Shown one piece after another: positions 54,114-62,829 of a stretch of 64,000 bases of DNA. The notes under the pieces are model-generated. The model was given only the letters and a program-made list of their open reading frames with translations, ran no database searches and was not told where the DNA came from. Position numbers and translations under genes: made by a program. The stretch spans positions 49,920-113,919 of the forward strand of contig JAPOKO010000002.1 in the NCBI GenBank assembly GCA_029977615.1. Reading direction: 5' to 3'. Source of the DNA: a bacterium. GTDB lineage: Bacteria > Actinomycetota > Acidimicrobiia > Acidimicrobiales > Ilumatobacteraceae. How positions within the stretch are numbered: position 1 is the stretch's first letter; every line of letters begins with the position of its first letter.

Positions 54114-54866
54114 ATGGGCATCACTAAAGCCAACCAATCCCACTCCAGTGAGCAATGGCCCAATGGGTGGTGGGTTACACGGGTTGCCGAAACAGGCAGC
54201 ACGAACACCGATTTGGTGAAATTGGGTGCCGAAGGGGCAAAACACCACAGTGTGCTGATGGCCGATTTTCAGTCGGCGGGTAAGGGTCGTCTCGATCGCA
54301 CGTGGGTAGCAGAGCCTGGTGCAAACCTATTGGTGTCGTTGTTGTTTCGCACAAACGAAACACAAGATCGTCCGTTACATCAGTTCACACAAATGGTGGG
54401 TATGAGTGCAGCTCGCGCATGCAAGCAACTCACTGGCGTGTTTCCCGACATGAAGTGGCCAAACGATTTACTCATTGACAATAAAAAAGTGTCCGGAATT
54501 TTGGCGCAAGGTGCGCCGGGTTTTGTTGTTGTTGGCATTGGCGTGAACGTGAACTGGGCGCCACCAGATGCAGTTTCGTTGGCACAAGTTGCACCAAGCA
54601 GCACAACGACACCTGTTGCGTTGTTAAGCAATATGTTGCGAGTGATTGACGAACTTGAAGTGCTTTCTCCAGAGCAATTGCATGAGCAGTATTCAGCATC
54701 ACTTGCAACGATTGGTCAATCTGTGCGAGTCGAGATGGCAACTGGTGAATGTATTGAAGGACGCGCTATTGAAGTGCAGTCAGACGGACGGTTGGTCGTG
54801 CTCGACGACTGTGCGATTTCGCACCACATCGACACGGGAGATGTGGTTCATTTGCGTGCGCAATAA
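54114..54866 (+). CDS. birA: Biotin-protein ligase (no DNA-binding domain)
   Basis: Attaches biotin to the carboxylase BCCP lysine. 250 aa. RVAETGSTNTDLVKLGAEG and ADFQSAGKGRLDRTWVAEPGANLLVSLL are the biotin and adenylate-binding motifs (G-x-G-R-x-x-R-x-W), FPDMKWPNDLLIDNKKVSGIL is the K-W-P-N-D segment, and GIGVNVNWAPPD follows. The helix-turn-helix of bifunctional BirA is absent, so it cannot be a repressor. The frame is open 132 nt upstream, but ATG 54114 is chosen by the TATCTT at 6 nt. Confidence 0.93.
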   Translation: MGITKANQSHSSEQWPNGWWVTRVAETGSTNTDLVKLGAEGAKHHSVLMADFQSAGKGRLDRTWVAEPGANLLVSLLFRTNETQDRPLHQFTQMVGMSAARACKQLTGVFPDMKWPNDLLIDNKKVSGILAQGAPGFVVVGIGVNVNWAPPDAVSLAQVAPSSTTTPVALLSNMLRVIDELEVLSPEQLHEQYSASLATIGQSVRVEMATGECIEGRAIEVQSDGRLVVLDDCAISHHIDTGDVVHLRAQ

Positions 54867-54884
54867 CGACTACCGTTTCGTGCA

Positions 54885-55901
54885 GTGAGCGACACAACTT
54901 TCCACCCGCGCGCAAAGAAAACGTGGCTTCATTCACTCGCGACTTCGGCACTTGTTGCCCTCGTGGTGTCATTGTTCGGTGCAGTGGGCGTAGTGCGGGC
55001 GGTGAACGCAGACCTCGACACGGTGAAGCGTGAGGAAATTGCAACGACCGCATTGTCTCCACCAGATGCAGAGTTTGAAAACTATTTGTTCGTCGGTTCA
55101 GACTCACGTGTTGGTGCAGACCCAGGCGATGCTGACTACGGCAATGTTGGTGATGCGGGAGACATCGGTGGACAACGAAGCGACACATTGATGGTGTTGC
55201 ATTACGTGAAACGCACGGGAACGGTTTCGCTCATGTCGATTCCGCGCGACCTTTGGGTTGCCATTGGCAATGGTGAAAATGAACAGCGCATCAATACCGC
55301 GTATCAAGAAGGCACTGACGTACTAGTGCGCACCGTGCAACGTGCGCTCAACATTCCCATCCATCACTATGTCGAAATTGACTTCCAGGGTTTCAAGCGA
55401 ATTGTTGAAGCTGTCGGTGGCGTAAACGTATGTGTTGAATACCCATCACGCGACAAACACACGGGTTTGTTCATGAAAGCAGGTTGCACAACACTCGATG
55501 GTGTTGAGGGGCTTGCTTATGCGCGCAGTCGGTACTTCGAACAAAAAGTAGACGGTGAATGGGAGCTTGACGGTTCATCCGACATTGGTCGTTCGGCACG
55601 TCAGCGTGGTTTTGTCCAAGCACTCGCTAAAAGCGCAGTGCATGGGGTTTCCGGTAATCCGTTCAAAGCAGGGGATGTATTGAAGGGCGGATTGTCGGCT
55701 GTTGTTGTGGACGCAAATTTGAATCTCATTGAGTTTGCAAAGAAGTTGCGTCCTGCTGCAGGTGGAAACATTGCATCGTTCCCACTCGACGTATACGGCG
55801 ACATGGTGGGAAGTAATTCGGTATTGAAGTTAGGTAAAGGCGCAGATGAATTAATTGCGTTCTTCAACGGAACTGGTCCGCGACCGCAACTGAACCCCTA
55901 A
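54885..55901 (+). CDS. LytR-CpsA-Psr (LCP) glycan ligase
   Basis: 338 aa. One N-terminal transmembrane helix (ATSALVALVVSLFGAVGVVRA) places the LCP domain outside. FENYLFVGSDSRVG (D-S-R), RSDTLMVLHYVKRTGTVSLMSIPRDLWV (R-x-D-T-x-M), INTAYQEG and RSRYFEQKVDGEWELDGSSDIGRSARQRGFV follow the family order. LCP proteins attach glycopolymers, such as galactan, from a lipid carrier to peptidoglycan, which suits the Glf-GlfT pair here. TACCGT lies 8 nt before GTG 54885. The 3' end overlaps the GGDEF-EAL gene by 51 bp. Confidence 0.9.
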   Translation: MSDTTFHPRAKKTWLHSLATSALVALVVSLFGAVGVVRAVNADLDTVKREEIATTALSPPDAEFENYLFVGSDSRVGADPGDADYGNVGDAGDIGGQRSDTLMVLHYVKRTGTVSLMSIPRDLWVAIGNGENEQRINTAYQEGTDVLVRTVQRALNIPIHHYVEIDFQGFKRIVEAVGGVNVCVEYPSRDKHTGLFMKAGCTTLDGVEGLAYARSRYFEQKVDGEWELDGSSDIGRSARQRGFVQALAKSAVHGVSGNPFKAGDVLKGGLSAVVVDANLNLIEFAKKLRPAAGGNIASFPLDVYGDMVGSNSVLKLGKGADELIAFFNGTGPRPQLNP

Positions 55902-57914
55902 GGCGTCAGCTTCAACTGCTTCGGCAACCTTGTTGCCTTGCATGAAATCACAGCCCAATAACTTCAGGCGTTGCTTTTGATCTTCGGTGGTTACCCACTC
56001 GGCAACAACGCTCATGTTCAACGAGTGTGCAAGCTGAATAATGGAACGAACAATTGGGTCGTCTCCACCGTGTTGACCAATATCACGAACTAAAGCTCCA
56101 TCAAGTTTCAAGAAGTCGGCAGGGAAATCGCGCAAGTAGGAAAGTGATGCGTAACCCGTACCAAAGTCATCGAGAGCAAGTTTCACACCAAGACGCTTCA
56201 ACGCATTCAACGTGCGCATGACAGCTGGGTTATCGCTCAGCATGGTCTTCTCGGTTATTTCAAGCGTGAGGTGTGCAGCATCAACATTGGTTTCACGAAG
56301 TGTGCCCATCACGCGTTCTACAAATGCTGCTTCGCTCAATTGACGTGTCGAAACGTTTACATGCACCATGAATGAACGCTCAACGATTCCTTCGTCCATC
56401 CACTTGCGCGCATCGCTGCACGCCTGACGAATAACCCAGTCGCCAATTGGCCCAATTGATCCTGATTCTTCAGCAAGCTCGAGGAACACTGGTGGTGTAA
56501 GCACTCCACGTTCTGGGTGATTCCAGCGCAACAATGCTTCAACACCTGCCATGCGACCGGTATGTGTTGAAACAACAGGTTGATACACCACGAACAATTC
56601 GCGTTTGGCTAACGCACGCTCAAGTTCGGCAGACAGCATGACGCGGTCTTTTGCACTCTTCCGCATTTCATCGGAATACATTTCGCAACGACCGCGGCCG
56701 CGCTGCTTTGCGCGATACATGGCGGTGTCGGCATTGCGCAACAGCGTTACGGCGGCATCGGCTGGGGCCTCTTCTGCAAGCAGCGCAGGTGTTGCCATAG
56801 CAATGCCGATGCTTCCGCTGGTAAAGATTTCAACGCCTTGCAAAATCACTTGGCCAGTAATGCCTTGACGCACGCGCTCGGCAACATCCATTGCAATGTG
56901 TTCGTCGCCTAAGCCGTCACACAGCACCACAAATTCGTCGCCACCAATTCGTGCAACCAAGTCGCTTGGGCGAGTGGCGCTTACTAAGCGCTTCGCAATC
57001 GAGTTCAATAATTGGTCACCAACGTTGTGACCAATGTTGTCGTTTACGTCTTTCAACTTGTCTAAGTCCACAAACATTACCGACACACCGCGTTTGGTGG
57101 TGACGCTGCGCTCCAGTGCCTCAGACAGTTTGCGTAAGAACAACACGCGGTTTGGCAGGCCAGTGAGTGCGTCGTGTGTTGCCTGATAGTTCAATTCGTC
57201 TTGCAATTGCTTGGCTTCAGTGATGTCGCGTGCAATCACGGAATAGTGCTGAATGGTTCCGTCTGCTTCGCGAACAATTTGGAGCACCAAGGTCATAGTG
57301 CGCAAAATGCCGTCTGGGCTACGGAAACCAAGTTCACCTTCCCATTTGTTGTTTGCAGGCGAATTAATTACTTCACGTGGCACCTGATCTCGAATGGCTT
57401 GAATAAACATTTGTGTAGCAGCATCGCTTGCAGGCGATTGCTCGCTCACGCCAATGAGGTTTCGTGCTCCGTCGTTGCTGAACAGCAAGTTGCCACGAGG
57501 GTCAAAGACAATCACGGCGTCTGCGCTGCTGTCGAGCAAACCAATTAACTGGTTGCTCAGCACTCTGCGATTTACCGCTTCAGTTACGTCGTGTGCAGTT
57601 CCAACAAATCCAGTGATTTCTTTCTTCGCACCAAGAATTGGTTGTGTCGAAATGTTGAGCCAAAATACTTCACCGTCTGGTTTCCACAATTTGAATTCAA
57701 TGCCAAATGCAGAACCCGTTTCGCGCGAACGTTGCCATGCTTCTTCTGCAAGAGCGCGGTCCGATGGCTGTGCGTTCACCCACGGTGCAACGCCCGGAGT
57801 GAAACTCGCACCACCGAGTGCGAGGGCACGGAACGTTTCGTTGGCCGTCGTCAACCGACCATCAATGTCGGTCTTAAATACCCCTATTGGGAGGGAGGCG
57901 GCTGATTGGTCAAT
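55851..57914 (-). CDS. PAS-GGDEF-EAL c-di-GMP regulator
   Basis: Counting from TTG 57854, the chain has PAS at 1-90 and 107-215, GGDEF at 304-308 (ARIGGDEFVVL, the intact active motif), EAL at 439-441 (GVEALLRWNHPER, intact), and DDFGTGYAS at 562-570. No transmembrane helix. Both catalytic motifs are intact, so it could make and degrade c-di-GMP. TTG 57854 truncates PAS; upstream codons (IDQSAASLPIGVFKTDIDGRL) form a typical PAS start without ATG, GTG or TTG. The listed 5' end is ATT 57914, 6 nt after CAAGAT. A frameshift is the alternative. Confidence 0.8.
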   Translation of the reverse strand: MDQSAASLPIGVFKTDIDGRLTTANETFRALALGGASFTPGVAPWVNAQPSDRALAEEAWQRSRETGSAFGIEFKLWKPDGEVFWLNISTQPILGAKKEITGFVGTAHDVTEAVNRRVLSNQLIGLLDSSADAVIVFDPRGNLLFSNDGARNLIGVSEQSPASDAATQMFIQAIRDQVPREVINSPANNKWEGELGFRSPDGILRTMTLVLQIVREADGTIQHYSVIARDITEAKQLQDELNYQATHDALTGLPNRVLFLRKLSEALERSVTTKRGVSVMFVDLDKLKDVNDNIGHNVGDQLLNSIAKRLVSATRPSDLVARIGGDEFVVLCDGLGDEHIAMDVAERVRQGITGQVILQGVEIFTSGSIGIAMATPALLAEEAPADAAVTLLRNADTAMYRAKQRGRGRCEMYSDEMRKSAKDRVMLSAELERALAKRELFVVYQPVVSTHTGRMAGVEALLRWNHPERGVLTPPVFLELAEESGSIGPIGDWVIRQACSDARKWMDEGIVERSFMVHVNVSTRQLSEAAFVERVMGTLRETNVDAAHLTLEITEKTMLSDNPAVMRTLNALKRLGVKLALDDFGTGYASLSYLRDFPADFLKLDGALVRDIGQHGGDDPIVRSIIQLAHSLNMSVVAEWVTTEDQKQRLKLLGCDFMQGNKVAEAVEADALGVQLRSRTSSVEERN

Positions 57915-57961
57915 GACACCATCTTGACAGGTTGCCCTTTACCAATATGGCTAATCGGGGT

Positions 57962-58567
57962 TTATCGGGTGACGATAAAGCTGGTCGAGGTGATGCCAAT
58001 CGAGCCTGCTTCAAGCGAGGTCAGCATGGTTTCACCGTCCATTCCATCGGTCACTTCCAACTGCTGTGAAACCGCATACACGGTGAGAATGTACGTGTGC
58101 GGTTCGCCCGCCTTAGGACATGGCGCGGCATAGCCAACCTTGTTCACGCGGTTCAGTGACTGCACGGCGCCTGCGGGTACTACTCCAGCATCAACGTGAT
58201 TGATTGCAGGGTCAATGTTGGCAGCCACCCAGTGCACGGCGTCAGAAGCCGTTTGGTCAACGATGGAAAGACCCCATGTCACCGTGCCCGCGGGAAGTCC
58301 AGAAATATCGAAACTTGGAGAAAGCTTGGAGCCTTCACATGTGAATAACGGGTCAATTTCACCGCCATCAAACCATGGAGCCGTAAGGGTCAATTCTTGA
58401 ACGGGCGCAACCGATTCGGCAATGGTGGTAGCAACTGCAATGGTTTCAGTTTGATCAGCAGTTGGCAGCTTCATTTCTCGGCCGTCTCGCGAGCACGAAG
58501 CGAGGAGCAAAGTGCTCACACCAAGGATTGCAACCGCACCGTACATCTTCTTCGAAAAACGTGTCAC
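57962..58567 (-). CDS. PEBP (YbhB/YbcL-like) lipoprotein
   Basis: 201 aa. Signal peptide with lipobox LLLASC (Cys about residue 25), so it is likely anchored outside the membrane. The PEBP core shows EGSKLSPSFDISGLPAGTVTWGLSIVDQTA, then HWVAANIDPAINHV (D-P-x-x-x-H-W order reversed in part), and GYAAPCPKAGEPHTYILTVYA, the G-x-x-x-P-C-P-x-x-x-x-H-x-Y motif of the bacterial family. Function is unknown. TAGCCT (58574-58579) ends 6 nt before GTG 58567. The c-di-GMP regulator follows 48 nt downstream. Confidence 0.85.
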   Translation of the reverse strand: MTRFSKKMYGAVAILGVSTLLLASCSRDGREMKLPTADQTETIAVATTIAESVAPVQELTLTAPWFDGGEIDPLFTCEGSKLSPSFDISGLPAGTVTWGLSIVDQTASDAVHWVAANIDPAINHVDAGVVPAGAVQSLNRVNKVGYAAPCPKAGEPHTYILTVYAVSQQLEVTDGMDGETMLTSLEAGSIGITSTSFIVTR

Positions 58568-58605
58568 AAATGAAGGCTACGACATGCAGTACTAACCTGC
58601 ATGTC
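58568..58605. promoter_or_regulatory. Divergent leaderless promoters for PEBP and Mca genes
   Basis: Thirty-eight bp separate GTG 58567 (minus) from GTG 58606 (plus). TAGCCT (58574-58579, minus) ends 6 nt before the first, TAACCT (58593-58598, plus) 7 nt before the second. The plus-strand site is inside GACATGCAG-type sequence with ATG codons out of frame, showing that the hexamer, not the nearest ATG, best predicts the start. Confidence 0.6.
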
Positions 58606-59514
58606 GTGTTGCGACCCAACGAACAACTGTGTGTGCTGACCGTGCACGCACACCCCGATGATGAAGCGTCAAAGGGCGCACCAACCATGGCCATGTATGG
58701 CGCGCAAGGCGTGCGCACCGTGTTGGTGTGTTGCACAGGTGGCGAAGAGGGCGATGTTGCAAACCCTGCATTGAAAGAACCTGGTCAACCGTTTCATGGA
58801 CTGGAAGGCGAAGCAGAAAAACAGTTGCTTGCACAGCTTCGCCCAGCCGAGTTGGAGCAAGCCGCAAAAGTAATTGGTTTTCATCAAGTTGAAATGCTTG
58901 GCTATCGCGATTCGGGAATGTTGGACAGCCCCGCGAATAATCATCCTGATTGTTTTCACATGGCCGACCTTGACGAAGCAGTGGGTCGTTTGGTGCGCAT
59001 CATTCGTCGCGAGCGTCCGCATGTATTGGTTACATATAACGACGATCAGCGTGGCTATCCGCACCCCGACCACGTGAAGGTGCACGACATCAGCATTATT
59101 GCGTTTGATCGTGCAGCCGATGACGAGTGGTACCCGGAGGCAGGCGAGCCGTGGCAACCATTGAAGATGTACTACTCGGCATGGTCGCGAATGCGTCTTA
59201 CTGCTATACACGAAGCGCTATTGCGTTTGCGAGGTTCGTCGCCGTTTGACGATTCATGGTTCGAACGACCAGATCTCGATAGTCGCATTACTACTCGCTT
59301 GCAGATTGGCGATTACTTGTATGCACGTTCAGGCGCATTGCGCGCACATCGCACGCAAATCGATGAAAACGAACCGTTCTGGTTTGGTTTGAGTGATGCG
59401 GAACTTGCCGAAACATACCCATACGAAGACTGGGTGCTGGCAAAATCGTTAGTGCCTACGCCGCCACTTGCAGCAGGGCAATATGAAGACGATATGTTTC
59501 GCGGAGTGCGTTAA
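58606..59514 (+). CDS. mca: Mycothiol S-conjugate amidase
   Basis: Zinc amidase that cleaves mycothiol S-conjugates in actinobacterial detoxification. 302 aa. The LmbE-like start VHAHPDDEASKGA holds the metal ligands (His16, Asp19 region); CCTGGEEGDVANPALK, GYRDSGM and RGYPHPDHVKVHD (final His) complete the site. The GEEGDVANPA stretch favours Mca over the close homologue MshB. An in-frame ORF extends 144 nt upstream but is non-homologous; GTG 58606 has TAACCT ending 7 nt before it. It abuts the convergent ChbG gene with no spacer. Confidence 0.9.
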   Translation: MLRPNEQLCVLTVHAHPDDEASKGAPTMAMYGAQGVRTVLVCCTGGEEGDVANPALKEPGQPFHGLEGEAEKQLLAQLRPAELEQAAKVIGFHQVEMLGYRDSGMLDSPANNHPDCFHMADLDEAVGRLVRIIRRERPHVLVTYNDDQRGYPHPDHVKVHDISIIAFDRAADDEWYPEAGEPWQPLKMYYSAWSRMRLTAIHEALLRLRGSSPFDDSWFERPDLDSRITTRLQIGDYLYARSGALRAHRTQIDENEPFWFGLSDAELAETYPYEDWVLAKSLVPTPPLAAGQYEDDMFRGVR

Positions 59515-60354
59515 CTAATTTGAACGCATGGCGTCGCGTAGTGTGCGATAGCCAATCATCGTTGCGCCGCTGTCAACAATTGCTTGCTTCAACGAAGCGT
59601 CGTTCACAACAAAGTTGTAATCGTCGATCCAACCATTTGCCACGCTGCCGAGTGCACGAATTTCTGGCGTGTCAATGCATGGTTGCACATGAATTTCGGT
59701 AACGCCTGGTTGCAGGTTGCGCAACGAATTCAACACACGCTCGCGGCTACCTTCGCGCCAGTCGTGATCAAAGTGGTCGGGGAAGAGCACGCCTTCTTCA
59801 GCTGCAAGTTTGCGGAAAGGAAACCCGGCCTGTGCTTCAGTGAGTGTTGAAGGCAAGCGCACTGGCAATTGAAACTCAACAGCAAGTTCGATGTACACGT
59901 CAAAGAATTGTGGGCGCAAGGTGATTGCCGTGAGGTGTGGAGCAAGATGCGATACGTCGATGCCCCATTCGAGTGCGCGCGCTATTTGTGCTCGACATTC
60001 GCGAAGTACTTCGGCTGGGTCTGCGTGTTCCCATAAGTCGTCAATGGTGCGCGGAAATCCACCTTCGCCAGACTGCAGCGACGGTGCATAGGTAAGTGGT
60101 CCCCAGCGATACATCTCGTGTTCACTGTTTACGGTCAGGTGCACGCCAATGTCGTCACCGTTGTAATTCATGACGGCGTGTTTTGCCCACGGAGCAGGAA
60201 CCATCAGCGATGCGCATGTTGCCGAGCCTTTGCGGAGTGCGTCGTACACGCCAACGTTGGCTGCGTGAAAAGCGCCAAGATCGTCGCAACTCAAGATCAC
60301 TAACTTCGCGTCGGCGCTATGGCCAAGTCGTTCTAAAAGTGATGGTGTGCTCAC
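59515..60354 (-). CDS. ChbG/YdjC-type polysaccharide deacetylase
   Basis: About 280 aa. KLVILSCDDLGAFHAANVGVYDAL (metal-binding Asp-Asp), GDDIGVHLTVNSEHEMYRW (His), and SHLAPHLTAITLRPQFFDVYIELA (His) are the family's metal triad, followed by EIHVQPCIDTPEI and YRTLRDAM. YdjC-like enzymes deacetylate chitooligosaccharides in enteric bacteria, but the actinobacterial substrate is not known. The frame extends upstream through the nuclease gene; GTG 60354 is chosen since TAGCGT ends 7 nt before it. It abuts mca tail to tail. Confidence 0.82.
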   Translation of the reverse strand: MSTPSLLERLGHSADAKLVILSCDDLGAFHAANVGVYDALRKGSATCASLMVPAPWAKHAVMNYNGDDIGVHLTVNSEHEMYRWGPLTYAPSLQSGEGGFPRTIDDLWEHADPAEVLRECRAQIARALEWGIDVSHLAPHLTAITLRPQFFDVYIELAVEFQLPVRLPSTLTEAQAGFPFRKLAAEEGVLFPDHFDHDWREGSRERVLNSLRNLQPGVTEIHVQPCIDTPEIRALGSVANGWIDDYNFVVNDASLKQAIVDSGATMIGYRTLRDAMRSN

Positions 60355-60367
60355 CGCATAAACGCTA

Positions 60368-60874
60368 CTAGCGACAGGCCTGCCATAAACCCACGTTACG
60401 CAACTCTGCTTGCGTGGCTGCTTGGGCAAAGTCGGCCATGTGGGCAGTATTGGGTTCGAACACCATGGGGCGCGCATAACCGTTCATCACCAAATCTAGG
60501 TTCACGAATATGTTGCTGTTAGCGATGTACACGTACAGCAGTAATCGACCGTATTTGTCGCGTGCTTCAACATCGCGCTCAACTCGCAGCGCAGTTCCTA
60601 CAGGCAACAACTGCTCGGTATATGCGCTGGCTTCTGGACCAAAACACTCCACGCCTTTTGTGGGGTGTTTGGTTTCTGGTGTATTGATGCCAATTAAGCG
60701 AACGCGTTCGGTTTTTCCACGTATTGCAATGTCAATGGTGTCGCCGTCGACAACTTTTTTCACCGTTGCCGAGTTGGGTGAAGTGGAGACTGATTCATTG
60801 CTACAACTTGAAAGCAGAAGTGCGTACGTGAACAGGAACAACAAGAGAAGATGGTTCGATCGGTGCATACGCAT
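60368..60874 (-). CDS. Secreted thermonuclease-like (SNase) lipoprotein
   Basis: 168 aa. Signal peptide LLLLFLFTYALLLSSCSNES with lipobox LSSC; the SNase-fold domain reads VKKVVDGDTIDIAIRGKTERVRLIGINTPETKHP (D-G-D-T ... R-L-x-G-I-N-x-P-E), then ALRVERDVEARDKYGRLLLYVYI (D-x-Y-G-R), all catalytic residues present. It is likely a DNA/RNA nuclease tethered outside. The start ATG 60874 is not at a standard leaderless distance from a TANNNT. The ChbG gene follows 13 bp downstream but has its own hexamer overlapping the nuclease stop. Confidence 0.88.
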   Translation of the reverse strand: MRMHRSNHLLLLFLFTYALLLSSCSNESVSTSPNSATVKKVVDGDTIDIAIRGKTERVRLIGINTPETKHPTKGVECFGPEASAYTEQLLPVGTALRVERDVEARDKYGRLLLYVYIANSNIFVNLDLVMNGYARPMVFEPNTAHMADFAQAATQAELRNVGLWQACR

Positions 60875-60898
60875 AGATGTGTGAATTACAGTAATGAC

Positions 60899-61795
60899 AT
60901 GACCACACCTTTAGATCTGGGAAAAATTGGCATTTGGACATGGACGCTCGATGGCCAACCAATGGCCAAGTCGTGTGAAGCCGTGCAGGAACTCGAAGAG
61001 TTGGGTTTCAAAACAGTGTGGATCCCTGAAGCAGTTGGCCGCGAACCATTTGCACACGCCGGAATTTTGTTATCAGCGACAAAGAATCTCATTGTGGGAA
61101 CAGGCATCGCTTCCATGTATGCGCGCACTGCATCAACAATGCAGGCTGGTCAAAAAACACTCACATCTGCATTTCCCGATCGCTTTCTCTTGGGTATTGG
61201 AGCAAGTCACGGAAATATGGTGAAGTCGTTGCACAAAACTGAATACGTGAAGCCGTATTCGGCAATGGTCGAATACCTAGACGTCATGGACAAGGGAATG
61301 TTTATGGCTGCAGAGCCAACCACTCCGTTGCATCGCGTGTTGGCAGCGCTTGGTCCAAAAATGTTGAAGTTGGCAGGCGAGCGTGCCGACGGTGCGCACC
61401 CATACTTCACAACGCCAAAACACACCGCAGTTGCGCGCGAAATTTTGGGAAGTGGCCCAACACTTGCGCCTGAACAAGCAGTCATTTTAGAAACTGATGC
61501 AACAAAGGCCCGTGCAATTGCGCGCAGCTACATGGGCACATACACGCGTTTGCCGAACTATGCCAACAATTTGTTGCGCGAAGGCTTCACCGAAGACGAC
61601 ATTAAAAACCAAAGCGACAAGTTGGTCGACGCAATTTGTGCGTGGGGAACACTTGACATGGTTCGCGGTCGCATCAAAGAACATCTTGACGCGGGTGCAT
61701 CACACGTTTCGGTGCAGGTGCTTACCGAAGGTTTAATTGAATTGCCATCAACGCAGTGGCGCGAACTCGCCACGCTGTTGCCAGAGTTTCGTTAA
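60899..61795 (+). CDS. F420-dependent LLM-class oxidoreductase (second)
   Basis: 298-aa LLM TIM-barrel enzyme. LGKIGIWTWTLDGQPMAKSCEAVQELEELGFKTVWIPEA begins it; VGTGIASMYARTASTMQAGQKTLTSAFPDRFLLGIGASHG is the cofactor-side region, and VLAALGPKMLKLAGERADGAHPYFTTPKHT the active-site end. It resembles the MSMEG_4141-like subfamily, distinct from the LLM gene at 1777, so two F420-type LLM enzymes occur. Start ATG 60899 (TACAGT, 6 nt) is preferred over 60851. Its stop overlaps the convergent SDR gene by 4 bp. Substrate unknown. Confidence 0.82.
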   Translation: MTTPLDLGKIGIWTWTLDGQPMAKSCEAVQELEELGFKTVWIPEAVGREPFAHAGILLSATKNLIVGTGIASMYARTASTMQAGQKTLTSAFPDRFLLGIGASHGNMVKSLHKTEYVKPYSAMVEYLDVMDKGMFMAAEPTTPLHRVLAALGPKMLKLAGERADGAHPYFTTPKHTAVAREILGSGPTLAPEQAVILETDATKARAIARSYMGTYTRLPNYANNLLREGFTEDDIKNQSDKLVDAICAWGTLDMVRGRIKEHLDAGASHVSVQVLTEGLIELPSTQWRELATLLPEFR

Positions 61796-62598
61796 ACGCC
61801 AAGCACACGTTTTTGCAGCTTGCGCATTCCGGCAAGCCAACGATCGCGTTCAGTTGCTTTCAGCGCCATGTATTGCGCAACCTCTGGGTGTGGCAACACC
61901 AGAAATGATTCTGCGCGAATGGTGTCAACGCATGCTTGAGCAACTTCTTCAGGTTCCAAAACACCACCAGCAACGCGAACCACGTTGCCCGAAGGGCCAT
62001 CGTTGCTATTGTCTGCGCCTTTCAACATATTGGTGTTCACGCCTTGTGGGCATAGGCAACTGACCAAAATTCCGCGGCCACCATAGGTAATGGAAAGCCA
62101 CTCGGCGAACGCAACTGCAGCGTGTTTAGTCACGGTGTATGGAGCAGAACCAATTTGTGAAAGCAGCCCAGCGGCCGATGCGGTGCTGCAGAAGTATCCA
62201 CCACCCTCCGACAACCAGTAGGGAACTAAGTATTTTGCAGCCCAACGATGTGCATTGAAATTGATATCAAATGCGGTGTCCCAGTCTTGTTCGCTGGTTG
62301 ACAAATCGCTTCCGAGACCAACGCCAGCATTGGCAAAAAACAAATCAAGTTTTCCAAATTTGTCAATTGCTTCGCATACCAATTCCATGTTTGCTTGTTC
62401 AGTTCCCAAATTCGCAGCGAAGGAAAGTGCGCTGTTAGGTCGAATGGCATTTAGCTTTGCGACGGTGGCTTCAAGAGGCGCGGCATCGCGGTCGGCCAGC
62501 ATCACGCTGGCTCCCTCTGCGTGAAATCGTTCGGCTAGGGCCTTGCCAATTCCCCCGGCTGCACCTGTGACGACGGTTACTTTTCCCTGTAATTCCAT
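61792..62598 (-). CDS. Short-chain dehydrogenase/reductase
   Basis: 268 aa classical SDR. VTVVTGAAGGIGKALAERF is the T-G-x-x-x-G-I-G cofactor site; MLADRDAAPLE suggests NAD(H) (Asp after strand 2); LFFANAGVG is the N-A-G motif; FCSTASAAGLLSQIGSAPYTVTKHA gives Ser-Tyr-Lys; and SCLCPQGVNTNMLKG follows. An in-frame start 39 nt upstream exists, but ATG 62598 is supported by TAACAT ending 7 nt before it. Substrate unknown. Confidence 0.9.
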   Translation of the reverse strand: MELQGKVTVVTGAAGGIGKALAERFHAEGASVMLADRDAAPLEATVAKLNAIRPNSALSFAANLGTEQANMELVCEAIDKFGKLDLFFANAGVGLGSDLSTSEQDWDTAFDINFNAHRWAAKYLVPYWLSEGGGYFCSTASAAGLLSQIGSAPYTVTKHAAVAFAEWLSITYGGRGILVSCLCPQGVNTNMLKGADNSNDGPSGNVVRVAGGVLEPEEVAQACVDTIRAESFLVLPHPEVAQYMALKATERDRWLAGMRKLQKRVLGV

Positions 62599-62658
62599 GG
62601 CTGTGATGTTATGCACAGAGTCATGTCTTCGTAGCACCGGTCGGGTATGGTCAAAGAC

Positions 62659-62829
62659 ATGACCGAAGCCCGCGACGCAGCAGTAATCACCGAAGCACTC
62701 ACCGTTATCGATGAGGCGCTCGCCAAAATGCTCAACCGTGAATTGGTATCAACCGAAGAAGTAGCAGACCTTCTGCTCGACGTTCGCGTGTTGCTTACTG
62801 CGAACGCTTCTTCCACCACGCAAGCCTGA
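62659..62829 (+). CDS. Small helical protein, unknown
   Basis: 56 aa: MTEARDAAVITEALTVIDEALAKMLNRELVSTEEVADLLLDVRVLLTANASSTTQA, one amphipathic helix pair with no recognised family. ATG 62647 is in frame, but TATGGT (62646-62651) ends exactly 7 nt before ATG 62659, which is preferred. It lies divergent to the SDR gene and overlaps the convergent WS/DGAT gene by 35 bp. The leaderless hexamer and length argue for a real, possibly regulatory, protein. Confidence 0.55.
   Translation: MTEARDAAVITEALTVIDEALAKMLNRELVSTEEVADLLLDVRVLLTANASSTTQA

Noticed and set aside
53387..54127. 246-aa ORF on the plus strand
   Set aside because: Antisense to the biotin carboxylase gene and rich in Cys/His as expected from an antisense frame.
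58669..59211. 180-aa ORF on the minus strand
   Set aside because: Antisense to mca; no family resemblance.
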